64,000 nucleotides of DNA from AP-15 sp963738185 (GTDB lineage: Bacteria; Pseudomonadota; Alphaproteobacteria; ATCC43930; CGMCC-115725). The notes beneath the pieces are model-generated. The model saw only the letters and a list, made by a program, of their open reading frames with translations. It had not been told where the DNA came from and searched no databases. The stretch spans positions 2,046,001 to 2,110,000 of the forward strand of contig CAVTVA010000003.1 in assembly GCA_963738185.1 (NCBI GenBank). The letters are read 5' to 3'. Below, piece after piece: positions 18,532-29,970 of this stretch (positions are counted from its first letter, which is position 1; each line of letters begins with the position of its first letter). Position numbers and translations under genes: made by a program.

Positions 18532-18768
18532 TCAATTCGGCGCGCAGTGTCCGTCGCGCCACTTGCCATGCTTGGCATAGCCGGGCGGAACCCAATGCCA
18601 GCCCCGCCCGCACCGGGCGTCGACACGCATGATGTTGGTCGCCGGCGCCACCGCCGGGCGGCTTGGCAGCGGCGGTGCGGCCGCCGCGGCAGTGCCGAGC
18701 GCGACAGCGCCGGCGAAAACGGCCGCGATCGACGGCAATGGGATCGACGGCAATCGGCGCACGATCAT
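18532..18768 (-). CDS. Small secreted protein with Cys/Trp/His-rich C-terminus
   Basis: A 78-residue predicted secreted protein. It starts with a basic then hydrophobic Ala-rich signal peptide (MIVRRLPSIPLPSIAAVFAG, likely cut near AAAAAP). The mature part is Pro/Ala-rich and ends with the compact motif CGRGWHWVPPGYAKHGKWRD followed by GHC, reminiscent of short GxHxxxxGxC secreted proteins of alphaproteobacteria of unknown role. The start is uncertain between 18777 and 18768; a GGGAGGA stretch lies directly before the latter. Two cysteines could form a disulfide. It follows the CBS-BON gene by 43 bases in the same direction. Confidence 0.6.
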   Translation of the reverse strand: MIVRRLPSIPLPSIAAVFAGAVALGTAAAAAPPLPSRPAVAPATNIMRVDARCGRGWHWVPPGYAKHGKWRDGHCAPN

Positions 18769-18811
18769 TCCTCCCATCCTCGCGGGGCTCGGCAGCCCCA
18801 ACATTCGCCGG

Positions 18812-19552
18812 TCAGCGCGGGTGTTGCGCGATCGGCTGCGGCGCCGCAGGCTCGCCACCGATGACCGTTCCCGACACCGGCTCGACCCAGACCAGCCGAT
18901 CCGAAATGCCCTTGACCCCCGGCACATTCTCGGCGGCGACCCGCAATGCCGCGCGTTCGTGCTCGTCGAAGACGACGCCCTCCAGATCGACGATCCCGTC
19001 GGCGACGGCGATCGTCACCCCGGCCCGCGGCGCCCAATTCGCCTTTTCCAGCTCGGCGAGGACGCGCCGGCGGATCTCGGCGTCGCCGCCCTCCGGCGCT
19101 GGCTGCGCGTCGAGCGCCCGCGCCAGGGCGGCGAGCAGGTCGGCGCGGCTGACGATGCCGACGAGCGCGCCGCCGTCGATCACCGGCAGCCGCTTGATGC
19201 GGCGGCGCTCCATCAGCGCGACGATCTCGCCGAGCGGCGCATCGCCGCCGACGGTGACGACCTCGCGGGTCATCAGCTCCCCGACCATGCGCCCATGGGT
19301 CTTGACGTATTCGCCGGCCATGCGCGCCGGGCCCATGACGAATTCGAGCCAGTGCCAGCGATGCCGCTCCGTGGCAATCTCGCTGCGGTGCAACAGATCG
19401 CCCTCGGTCAGGATCCCGACCAGCTTGCCGGCGCCGTCGACCACCGGCAAGCCGCTGACCCTGCGGTCGAGCATCAGCCGGATCGCTTCTCGGATCGGCG
19501 CGTCGGGCGCGATCGAGACAATGTCGCGGGTCATCACGTCCGAAGCCAGCAT
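18812..19552 (-). CDS. CBS-domain pair plus BON-domain protein
   Basis: A 246-residue protein. Two CBS domains (residues about 5-60 and 93-145), starting VMTRDIVSIAPDAPIREAI and LMTREVVTVGGDAPLGEIV, form a Bateman module that typically binds adenosyl nucleotides. A C-terminal BON domain follows (about 158-225: DAEIRRRVLAELEKANW, VADGIVDLEGVVFDEHE), which is usually linked to phospholipid or protein binding. No signal peptide is visible, so it is probably cytoplasmic. Proteins of this architecture are common in Rhizobiales and Rhodospirillales and are thought to sense energy or stress state. The ends are clear; it precedes the small secreted protein in the same direction and lies 48 bases downstream of pgk. 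Confidence 0.87.
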   Translation of the reverse strand: MLASDVMTRDIVSIAPDAPIREAIRLMLDRRVSGLPVVDGAGKLVGILTEGDLLHRSEIATERHRWHWLEFVMGPARMAGEYVKTHGRMVGELMTREVVTVGGDAPLGEIVALMERRRIKRLPVIDGGALVGIVSRADLLAALARALDAQPAPEGGDAEIRRRVLAELEKANWAPRAGVTIAVADGIVDLEGVVFDEHERAALRVAAENVPGVKGISDRLVWVEPVSGTVIGGEPAAPQPIAQHPR

Positions 19553-19600
19553 TGCGCGTCTCCTGTGCCGGGCAGAATGTGACCGGTTGTGATATGCGCG

Positions 19601-20821
19601 TCAATCGCGCCGAGCGGCCGCCGCGACCAGCGCCGCGACACCGGGCAATTCCCGCCCTTCCAGCCATTCGAGAAAGGCGCCGCCGGCGGTCGAGACGTAG
19701 GAAAGCGCGTCAGTCATTCCGGCTGCGGCAAGTGCGGCCACCGTGTCGCCGCCGCCGGCGACGCTGCGCAGCCGGCCGGCGCGGGTGAGCTCGGCGGCCT
19801 TTTTCGCCACCGCGACAGTGCCGCGGTCGAAGGGTGGCGTCTCAAAGGCGCCGAGCGGCCCGTTCCACACGAGCGTGCGCGCCGCCTCGAGCGCCGCGCC
19901 GATGCGCGCCACCGTCTTGGGGCCGATGTCGAGGATCATCACGTCGTCGGCCACCGCCTCGATCGCGACGGTGCGAGAGGATGCAGTTGGCGACAGCTCG
20001 GCGGCGACGACCGCGTCCTCGGGCAGGATCACGCGGCAATGGCGCTCGCCGGCGAGGGCCAGGATCGACCGCGCGTTCTCGGCCATGTCGCGCTCGCACA
20101 GCGACCGGCCGACGGCGATCCCCTGGGCGTGCAGCATGGTGTTGGCCATCGCCCCGCCGATCGCCAGCACATCGACCTTGCCGACGACAAAGCGTAAGAG
20201 GTCGAGCTTGGTCGATACCTTGGCGCCGCCGACCAGCGCTGCAACCGGCCGGTCCGGGTGATCGAGCGCTGCCTCGAGCGCCTCGAGCTCGGCCTGCATC
20301 AGCTTGCCGGCGGCGGCCGGCAGCAGCTGCGCCAGCGCCGCGATCGAAGCGTGCGCGCGATGCGCCGCCGAGAACGCATCGTCGACATAGACCTCACCGA
20401 GTTCGGCCAGCGCCTTGGCGAAATCGGGTGAATTCGCCTCTTCGCCCGGATCAAACCGCAGGTTTTCGAGGAGCGCCACCTGCCCGGGAGCCAACGCTGC
20501 GACCACCCGCCGGGCCTTCTCGCCGACGCAATCCTCGGCAAACGCGACCTCGCGCCCGCCCAGCGCCTGTCGCAATGGCGCCAGCACCGGGCGCAACGAA
20601 AATTTCGGGTCGGGCTTGCCCTCGGGCCGGCCAAAATGCGACATCACAACGACCGCCGCACCCTTGTCGATCAATGCCTCGATCGTCGGCGCCAGGCGTT
20701 CGATGCGGGTCGCATCGGTCACCGTGCCGTCCTTGACCGGGACATTGAGGTCGGCGCGCAGCAGCACCCGCTTGCCATCGACATCGATGTCGTCGAGCGT
20801 CAGGAATTTGGGCATCGGCAA
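19601..20821 (-). CDS. pgk: Phosphoglycerate kinase
   Basis: A 406-residue phosphoglycerate kinase (3-phosphoglycerate + ATP to 1,3-bisphosphoglycerate + ADP), cytoplasmic, in glycolysis, gluconeogenesis or the Calvin cycle. Signatures: RVLLRADLNVPVKDGTVTD, VVMSHFGRPEGKPDP, LLENLRFDPGEEANSPDFAK, YVDDAFSAAHRAHAS, ALVGGAKVSTKLDLL, the ATP site WNGPLGAFETPPFD and the C-terminal SVAGGGDTVAAL with STAGGAFLEWLEG. Family-typical length. The start is either 20821 or two codons later (MPKFLTL). In many alphaproteobacteria pgk lies beside gap or fba; here neither is adjacent. A double-hairpin repeat is upstream of the promoter side. Confidence 0.96.
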   Translation of the reverse strand: MPMPKFLTLDDIDVDGKRVLLRADLNVPVKDGTVTDATRIERLAPTIEALIDKGAAVVVMSHFGRPEGKPDPKFSLRPVLAPLRQALGGREVAFAEDCVGEKARRVVAALAPGQVALLENLRFDPGEEANSPDFAKALAELGEVYVDDAFSAAHRAHASIAALAQLLPAAAGKLMQAELEALEAALDHPDRPVAALVGGAKVSTKLDLLRFVVGKVDVLAIGGAMANTMLHAQGIAVGRSLCERDMAENARSILALAGERHCRVILPEDAVVAAELSPTASSRTVAIEAVADDVMILDIGPKTVARIGAALEAARTLVWNGPLGAFETPPFDRGTVAVAKKAAELTRAGRLRSVAGGGDTVAALAAAGMTDALSYVSTAGGAFLEWLEGRELPGVAALVAAAARRD

Positions 20822-20879
20822 GCTCCGGTGAGTGATGGCGCGGCGCCGATCTTAGCCTTGCCCCGCCCGCCGCGTCTCT

Positions 20880-20997
20880 GGTGGTGCGATGCCAACGGAT
20901 GGTTCCCATCAGTTGGCTGCGTCGCACCACCAACTTATCAGTCTGGTGGGCCGATTCACGAAACGCTTGGGAACCAAGCATTTCGATCGGACCACTA
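20880..20997. repeat. Double-hairpin dispersed repeat, copy A
   Basis: Two neighbouring long inverted repeats. The first (20880-20931) pairs GGTGGTGCGATGCCAAC with GTTGGCTGCGTCGCACCACC; the second (20944-20997) pairs TGGTGGGCCGATTCACGAAA..GCTTGG with CCAAGCATTTCGATCGG..CCA. About 12 bases separate them. The same arrangement with very similar sequence occurs at 60187-60304. The right end contains the stop codon of the DUF4239 gene. It lies between that gene and pgk, both on the minus strand. Confidence 0.85.
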
Positions 20998-21798
20998 TCG
21001 GCTGAGCTCGACCAGCGCGTCGTGCATCGGCTGGCTCGACACCATCATGATGCCGGTGAAGGGCGTGTCGAGGTCGAGGATCACGTAGATCACCAAGGCG
21101 ATCGACAACGCCCCCAAAAAGATCGTGATGTAGGAGAGGATATTTTTCGGCGCGCTCAACCCAAAGCTGGCGAACACGATCACCAGCCAAAGTGCCAGCA
21201 CGATGTAGAACGGCATCGAGATCGAGCTGTGCGCTTCTTCGATCAGCCGCCAGCGCATCCGCGTCATCCGCTCGAACTGGTTCAGGATGACCGGCGCCAG
21301 CCGGCGGTGCATCGGATCCATCGGCTCGAGCCGGCGCAGATCGATTTCGAGCCGGGTCAGCATGTCGCCGAGGCTGGTGCTCTCGATCGAATCCGCCGAG
21401 GGCGGCGGCGTGATTACCGTTGGGTAATAATTGCCGGGGGGCTTCGGCTCGGTCGTCCAAGTCGAGGCGATCGCCGCGGCGGTATAGCTGCGCAACAGCG
21501 CGCGCGCCGCATCGGCCTCGCCGCCATATTGCCGCAGCGAGCGGTCGAGCTGGATTATGTTGATGGCGAGGCTGCGCAAATCGTCGTCGACGGCATCGAA
21601 CGACGCCTTGACCGAGGTGGTCAACAGGCCCAGCACCAGCGCGGCAAACGTCACCAGCATGGTCACGACGAGGCGGATCAGGTCGGTCGTCTCGGCGCTG
21701 CGATGACGCTCGGACAAAAACGGCTGCGCGATCAGCCCGCACACGCTGCCGCCGATCAAGATCAGCAGCAGGATCGCCGAATCCCAAACCTCGCTCAC
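20995..21798 (-). CDS. DUF4239 (bestrophin-like) membrane protein
   Basis: A 267-residue protein with two N-terminal membrane segments (SAILLLILIGGSVCGLIA and LVVTMLVTFAALVLGLLTTS), a cytoplasmic helical middle and two C-terminal segments (PFYIVLALWLVIVFASFGLS and ITIFLGALSIALVIYVIL), ending DLDTPFTGIMMVSSQPMHDA. This four-segment layout and the end motif match DUF4239 proteins, distantly similar to bestrophin channels; the function is unknown. A GTG start at 21798 preceded by GGGAGGGG was chosen over the longer frame to 21987, which lacks family similarity. Its stop codon is formed by the edge of a palindromic repeat. No operon partner is evident. Confidence 0.8.
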   Translation of the reverse strand: MSEVWDSAILLLILIGGSVCGLIAQPFLSERHRSAETTDLIRLVVTMLVTFAALVLGLLTTSVKASFDAVDDDLRSLAINIIQLDRSLRQYGGEADAARALLRSYTAAAIASTWTTEPKPPGNYYPTVITPPPSADSIESTSLGDMLTRLEIDLRRLEPMDPMHRRLAPVILNQFERMTRMRWRLIEEAHSSISMPFYIVLALWLVIVFASFGLSAPKNILSYITIFLGALSIALVIYVILDLDTPFTGIMMVSSQPMHDALVELSR

Positions 21799-22081
21799 TA
21801 CCCCTCCCACCGGCGGACCACGATCCGGTCCTGTTCCCCCTGTTCTTTGCAGGAAATTTACCGGTCCCCCCACCCCATCGCCGGCCGCGGCGCCTGCCGA
21901 TGGCGCATCGGCGCCGCCCGCCCGAGCGCCATTCGCGACCGCACCATACGACGCCAATATGGCAACTCCAGCGTCGCCGCGCCGCAACCCCCGAACGGGG
22001 AACGTAGCGTGGGCTGAGCGCGGCGAAACCCACCGTCACCGCCCAACGATGGGTTGCGCTCCGCTTAACCCATCCTACTGA

Positions 22082-25000
22082 CTATGTGGTGTAGCGGCCG
22101 GAACCCGCCTGACGGGCTTGGCCGAGGGAGACGAGCGTTTCTAGAACCTCGCCGACGCGGTCGCGGCGGGCGCGGATAAAGCGAGCGGCGATCTGCTCGG
22201 CCGCGGCGGGACCTGCTTCGCCCGTGAGCACGGCGCGCACGGCCTTGAACTGGTCCGGCAATTCGCGTGGCCAGGATTGCCGTGCTGCGGCAGCAGCGGC
22301 CGGCGCTGGCAGCTCGCGCTGCACCGGCGCGGCGGCGATGCCGGCCTGGAATTCGGGGCGCAGCCAGCGGACGGTGCCGCGAAACTCTTCCTCGGCGCGC
22401 TCGCGGTTGAGGGCGACGAGCCGGGCGAGGATGTCGTCGTCTGCGAAGATCAGCGGGCCAGCCATAGGCGGCGAAGACGGCATGGTCGAGATCGTCGTGC
22501 AGAGCGTTTGATCACGCCGACCAGGCCGCGATCGTGGATGTCGCGTTCGGCCTCGGTCAACGATTTGCGCCGGAGCGCAATTTCGCCAGCACATTGTAAA
22601 GCGCGGTCAAGGTCAGATCGGGATGCAGCCGCAACCGCTCCTTGCGCAGCGCATCCAATTCCTCGGCGATAGCCGCGATCGGCGCCCGCTCGAGCCTCGC
22701 CGCAATCAGGGAACGGAAACGGGTCGAAACAGAGGGATTTTATATAGACGGGATCTCGCTCTACCAGCGTGGCGCGGCGCTAGCGGACCCAGACGACATG
22801 CGTCTTGCTCGACAGCACCCCAATGCGAAGGCATCGGACAGACGCGAAGACAATCAGCGCATCGTCGGCGAAAACCTCTCCGGTCAGAAAGCTGAAGTTC
22901 CGATGCTTCGCAGTTTCGACAGTGACAACAAAACGGCTGAAGCCTGAAAGCGCGCCGCTAATTTCCGGCCGTGGCTCTCCGAACAACCACCAGTGGTGAT
23001 AGGGTCGCGTCGGTAATACGTCCGGTGTTCTGCTCCCGATCTGGCTTCACGCGTTCTAGCAGCCATTGATACACGTCGGGAAAGCGCTGGCGGACTTCGG
23101 TTTCGCTCAAGCCGAACAGGTCAATGACCATCGACATTGCGGCTGTGGCCGGTCAGATCTCGGCCATTCAAATAGTGGCGGATATGCTGTTCGAGACCTG
23201 GCACCCGGCCGAGACCAAGCGCCTCGGCCTGAGTCCGGCGTGACGATAAAGCCGGCACCGTGCAATTTCACTCCCGGCGAGCACAACCCTTCGTTCGCGC
23301 GCAACGGCAGGGCGCGGGTCAGGTCGGCGCCGATGCGCAGATCGGCGTGAATGACGCCGTTACGCTCGGAAAATTCGACATCGGCTTCGCCGTCGTCCAG
23401 CGGCGTCTCGCGCATGGCTTCGAGCAATCGGCCGGGCCGGTCCCGGCCGCGGACGCCCACCGTCATCGCGATGCGCACATTCGCAGCATCGATGGCATCG
23501 ACCCAAGGATGGTTAGGGATCGCGAACGCCAGAGAGATGCCATCGACATGCTCAAGATATGCCTTGACAATCCTGCGATTGAAGGCTTGCGGCAACGAAT
23601 TGGTGGTGATCAGAGCCAAAACGGCGGGCAGCGACCTGCGGAGACCTGCTGCGCCGCGCGGTTCCACCAATACATCACGTAATCGGCGGATTGCGGCATC
23701 TGCCGGTAAACGTCCCACAATGCTCCCGCGTAACCTTCGCCCTACACCTCGCGCATATACTTCGCCGCCGATAAAGGGCGGGTTGCCGATAATGAAATCG
23801 GCTTTCGGCCATCTTGCCGGCTGCGCGCCCAAAAGCCGCATGACCTCGACTCGCGCATTTTCGTCCGGCACCATTTCCCCGGTGACCGGATGCGGTTTTT
23901 TTGTTCGGCCGTCCCAGCGGGTCATTGGGCGGCCGTCGGGGCTGCGCACCAGCTCTTCGTGCGCCAGGATAGAAGGGCGTCGCGATGCTCGATGTTGCTG
24001 AAATTGCGCAACACCGGCTCGGCCGGGAGCGCGTTGCCGCGGATGCGGAAATGCCATTGCAGATAGCCGATCCACAATACCAGCTCGGTGATTGCAACGG
24101 CGCGGGGATTTGCTTCGATGCCGCGCAGCTGGTGCGGATCGACCGTGTGGCCGGCCAGCCCTGCAAATGTTAGACTTTCGCCGAGGCCGGCGAGCAAATC
24201 CAGGACCTCGCCCTCGAGCCGCTTCAGATGTTCGAGTGCCACATAGAGAAAATTGCCGGTGCCGCAGGCCGGATCGAGGATCGTGACGTTGCAGAGACTT
24301 TCGTGGAAGCGGCGCAGCTCGACGACCGCACCGGCTTTGTCGCCGGCGTCGGCCAGTTCGACCGCGGCGGCCTTAACCGCTTCCCAATCGGCACGCAAAG
24401 GCTCGACGATCGTCGGCAACACCAGGCGTTCGACATAGGCGCGCGGCGTGTAATGGGCACCTAGCCGTTCGCGTTCGCGCTCGTCGAGCGCCCGTTCCAA
24501 TAGGGTGCCGAAGATCGCCGGTTCGACCGCCGACCAATCTGCCTCGGCGGCGTCGATGAGCAATTCCAGTTGTTGGGCGTCGAGCGGGATCGCCTCGGTG
24601 TTTTCGAACAGACCGCCATTGAAGCGCAGGATGTCTTCGCCGAGTTCGGGGAAAACCCGCCCTTGTCCATGTTGGCCCACAGCCCGCGCATCATCGGCGC
24701 GAAATTCTGCGGCCGGCCGCGCAAGCCGCGCAGCAATTCGCGGAAGCCGTCCTTTGGCAGCAGCCGGACATCCTCGGCGAACATCGTGAACAGGGCGCGC
24801 ATCAGGAACAGCGCCACCCGCTCGGCGCTGTGGCCGTCCTTTTCCAGGCTACGCCCGAGCAACGCGAGCCGACCCGCGATCTCGCGCGTGACCTTCGCCG
24901 CATGGCGCGTGGGATCGAGCGACAGCGGATCGAGCCAGATCGCCCGCAGCCGATCACGCACTCCTTCGCGTGCCAGTTCAGGAAGCAGGATGCGAAAGCG

Positions 25001-25546
25001 GTTCGTATCCGGGAATTGTGCGTAATGCTTTCCGGTGCCGGTGAAGTCGGCATAAATCTCGATGCTGTGGCCAACATCGACAACAATCAGAAACGGCGGC
25101 CATTCGGGCAGTGCCTTCGCGTATTGCTCAGCCTGGCCGCGAGCGCGCAACATCGCCGCATCCCATGTCTCGGTCCCGCGGATGCCGTGCCCACGCCGGC
25201 GGCGGGAGTTGCGCAAGCTGGCTTCTTCGAGCAGCGTCTTTTGCCGCTTGGCCTCGCAGCCCTGCTTGGTTTCGAGGACGAAGCAGTCGCGGCGGTAAAG
25301 GTCGATAAATCCTGTGCTGGTCGAGCCGTCGCTGTCGTGAAATTGCACAGGATGCTCGAAGGTGTATTTGTCCTGGCCGGGCTCGTCGGTGGCGGGCTCC
25401 GGGTGCGGCAGCCCGAGCGCGTCGCACAACTCGACTAGGAACAGCTGGTAGTTGGCCCGCTCAGAGGCGGCGGAATCTTGCCAGCGGCGAACAAAGCCCT
25501 CGCCAATAGCGCTGCTCCAGATCGCATCCCGGTCGTCTGCGTCCAC
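22082..25546 (-). pseudogene. Type IIG/IIL-like restriction-methyltransferase, multiply frame-broken
   Basis: Fragments of one large protein (roughly 1,100 codons) lie in order on the minus strand in different frames. N-terminal part (to about 24640): FVRRWQDSAASERANYQLFL and a PD-(D/E)xK-like nuclease core, GFIDLYRRDCFVLETKQG. Middle: YTPRAYVERLVLPTIVEPL, the N6-adenine methyltransferase motif I TILDPACGTGNFLYVALEHL, then PKADFIIGNPPFIGG (motif IV, NPPF). Later: LALITTNSLPQAFNR, target-recognition-like sequence, FVVTVETAKHRNFSFL, and a C-terminal helical tail ending LETLVSLGQARQAGSGRYTT. At least four frame changes occur (for example near 24640, 24020, 23740 and 23060), some at base runs. 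It resembles single-chain class I DNA methyltransferase-nucleases of the COG1002 group, and is inactive if the breaks are real. Confidence 0.8.
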
Positions 25547-25631
25547 GCGAATTGTGCCGCCGAGGAAAAGCGGATCTGAATAGCACGCTCACCGTCAATT
25601 TAGCGTCCATATTTAGCACATTGATTCGCGT

Positions 25632-28009
<2,378 letters not shown>

Positions 28010-28102
28010 GGGTCACCTTCTTGTCTGGTGCCATTGCCGGCGCCGATCGTTGTTCGGCTGTGCCGGGCGGCGTGCTGCCCCTAGGATACAGCCGGAGAGG
28101 CG

Positions 28103-29176
28103 ATGGCGAGGACGGAAATCGGAATGCAGGACGACAAATCACAGCTATACCAGGATTTATCCGTAGAACTGGCGGCGCTGCTCACCGGCGAAACCGACCG
28201 GGTGGCCAACGCCGCCAACATGGCGGCGCTGATCTATCACGGCCTGCCCGATCTCAGCTGGGCCGGGTTCTATTTCCGCAGGGGAAACGAGCTGGTGCTG
28301 GGGCCGTTCCAGGGCAAGCCCGCCTGCCTGCGCATCGCGATCGGGCGGGGTGTGTGCGGCGCCGCCGCGGCGCGGGGTGCGTCGTTGCTGGTGCCGGATG
28401 TGGAGGAGTTCCCCGGGCACATCGCCTGCGATCCGGCGGCGCGCTCGGAGCTGGTGGCGCCGCTGATCGAGGACGGAGTGGTCACCGGCGTGCTCGACCT
28501 CGACAGCCCGCGCCTGGCGCGGTTCGACGAAGCGGACCGGGAGGGCTGCGAGCGGCTGGTGGCGCTGTTTGTCGAGCACCATCGCCACGATGCATCGGCG
28601 GACGGGAACAACGCCGATATCGATCGGCAGTCGGGCTGCCGGCTGCCATTGCCGGAGCGCGAGGAGCTCGACGCGGAGGGGCAGCGCACCTACGACCGCC
28701 TCGCCGACCCGGCGGGCGGCAGCCTGCGCGGACTCAAGGGACCCGGCGGCATCCAATTGCACAGCCCCGAATTGTCGCGCCGCTCGCGGCCGCTCAACCA
28801 TTATCTGCGCAACGAGGCCGGGCTCGGCGGGCGGGTGCGCGAATTGGCGATCCTCGCCACCGCGCGCGAGCACGACAGCCGCTTCGAATGGGCCGCGCAC
28901 GAAGGGGCGGCGCTTGCCGAGGGAATTTCGCCGGAAATCATCGATCTGATCCGCTGGCGCAGCACTACCGCCGGACTCGCCGAGCCCGACGCCATCGTCA
29001 TCGACCTCGCCCGCGAAATCTTTGCCGCCCGCCACGTATCGAGCGCCACCTACGCGCGGGCATCGCGCCAGTTCGGCCGGCGCAAGCTTGTCGATCTGGT
29101 GGCACTGATGGGCAACTACGCCGCCACCGCCGCCTTGCTAACCGCCTTCGCCATGCGGTTCGATGCGGAGGAGTAG
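28103..29176 (+). CDS. Fused free-methionine-sulfoxide reductase (GAF) and carboxymuconolactone decarboxylase-like protein
   Basis: A 357-residue two-domain protein. Residues 12-158 are an fRMsr-type GAF domain, which reduces free methionine-(R)-sulfoxide: LSWAGFYFRRGNELVLGPFQ, GKPACLRIAIGRGVCG and FPGHIACD. Cys75, Cys85 and Cys109 keep the 10- and 24-residue spacing of the known catalytic/resolving cysteines (84, 94, 118 of the E. coli enzyme). Residues about 178-355 are a carboxymuconolactone-decarboxylase-family domain: LPLPEREELDAEGQRTYDRL, RELAILATAREHDSRFEWAA, lacking the CxxC of AhpD, and ending with DLVALMGNYAATAALLTAF. A short Asp/Asn-rich linker joins them in one frame. GGAGAGG precedes the start. 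The second domain's reaction is unknown. Confidence 0.88.
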   Translation: MARTEIGMQDDKSQLYQDLSVELAALLTGETDRVANAANMAALIYHGLPDLSWAGFYFRRGNELVLGPFQGKPACLRIAIGRGVCGAAAARGASLLVPDVEEFPGHIACDPAARSELVAPLIEDGVVTGVLDLDSPRLARFDEADREGCERLVALFVEHHRHDASADGNNADIDRQSGCRLPLPEREELDAEGQRTYDRLADPAGGSLRGLKGPGGIQLHSPELSRRSRPLNHYLRNEAGLGGRVRELAILATAREHDSRFEWAAHEGAALAEGISPEIIDLIRWRSTTAGLAEPDAIVIDLAREIFAARHVSSATYARASRQFGRRKLVDLVALMGNYAATAALLTAFAMRFDAEE

Positions 29177-29328
29177 ACGACAGCGCCGCTTGACCATTGG
29201 CGCTCCGGCCGGTCAAAATCGCGCCACGACGGGTGAGCTGCCAGGGGTTGCCTTATCAGGCGGTGTAGTCGTTTACGTGCCCGCGGCGCAATAATGGCAG
29301 CGTGCGGTCAGCAACGGGCCGAAACAAA

Positions 29329-29928
29329 TCACAGTGTGGGAGATCGCCCAGTAGGCACCCGAAGAACGTCCGCTGATCGGCCATTACCGCTGTCAAAGAC
29401 CGTACGATACCAGACAATGTCTTGCATAATCCTTACGGCACCCAATGCGTAGCGCAAAGCATAAAGCAGACTCGCCATTGTGAACGCGAGAGCGAGGCGT
29501 TTGCTCCAAATTGGCACAATGTCTATCGCCGAAAGCGTCAGCGCCGCTGCCGCGCAGATAACTGCCGTGACCTGAGTTATGTGAACGTAGTCTACGTGAA
29601 AGAAATATTTCGTCAGAAGCCCATTGCGCCGTAAGTATGCTCCGAATTGTGGAGCGCACGCAGCCTCGTAAATTTTCCCAAAACTATTCCAAGAAAAAGC
29701 TAGGAACAGCCCATCTACCGTGAGCAGCCCGACGAGAAAAGGTATTGAACGATCCGGATGCTTCCAAAATTCTTCGGGAATGCACCATGACGCTCCGCCG
29801 CCAATCACAGCAAAGCTCAATACCCACCAAGGCATAAGCCTGTAAACGCCATATTTTTCTTTTGTGTCTTGAAGATCACGTAGCCATCCCTCTACGAAAT
29901 CTGGACGTCTGATATCGTTATCCACCAT
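29329..29928 (-). CDS. Hypothetical multi-pass membrane protein of an AT-richer island
   Basis: A 199-residue protein not recognised by family. Three to four hydrophobic segments are visible: about 34-52 (WWVLSFAVIGGGASWCI), 61-80 (IPFLVGLLTVDGLFLAFSW), 115-137 (ITQVTAVICAAAALTLSA) and 143-163. The N-terminus is charged (IRRPDFVEGWLRDLQDTKEK) and probably cytoplasmic. Base composition is about half G+C by eye, clearly lower than its neighbours, suggesting horizontal acquisition. It follows the other island gene by 42 bases in the same direction, so the two are probably an operon. The pairing of a soluble protein with a small membrane protein resembles sensor-effector defence modules, but this is only a hypothesis. 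Confidence 0.6.
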   Translation of the reverse strand: MVDNDIRRPDFVEGWLRDLQDTKEKYGVYRLMPWWVLSFAVIGGGASWCIPEEFWKHPDRSIPFLVGLLTVDGLFLAFSWNSFGKIYEAACAPQFGAYLRRNGLLTKYFFHVDYVHITQVTAVICAAAALTLSAIDIVPIWSKRLALAFTMASLLYALRYALGAVRIMQDIVWYRTVFDSGNGRSADVLRVPTGRSPTL

Positions 29929-29970
29929 AGAATTCCAGGAGCGCGTTGACGATCGCAGCCTCCTCCTCTT

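Noticed and set aside
28021..29193. 390-codon plus-strand frame overlapping the fRMsr fusion gene
   Set aside because: Different frame of the same strand, Arg-rich and without motifs, while the other frame has clear domains.
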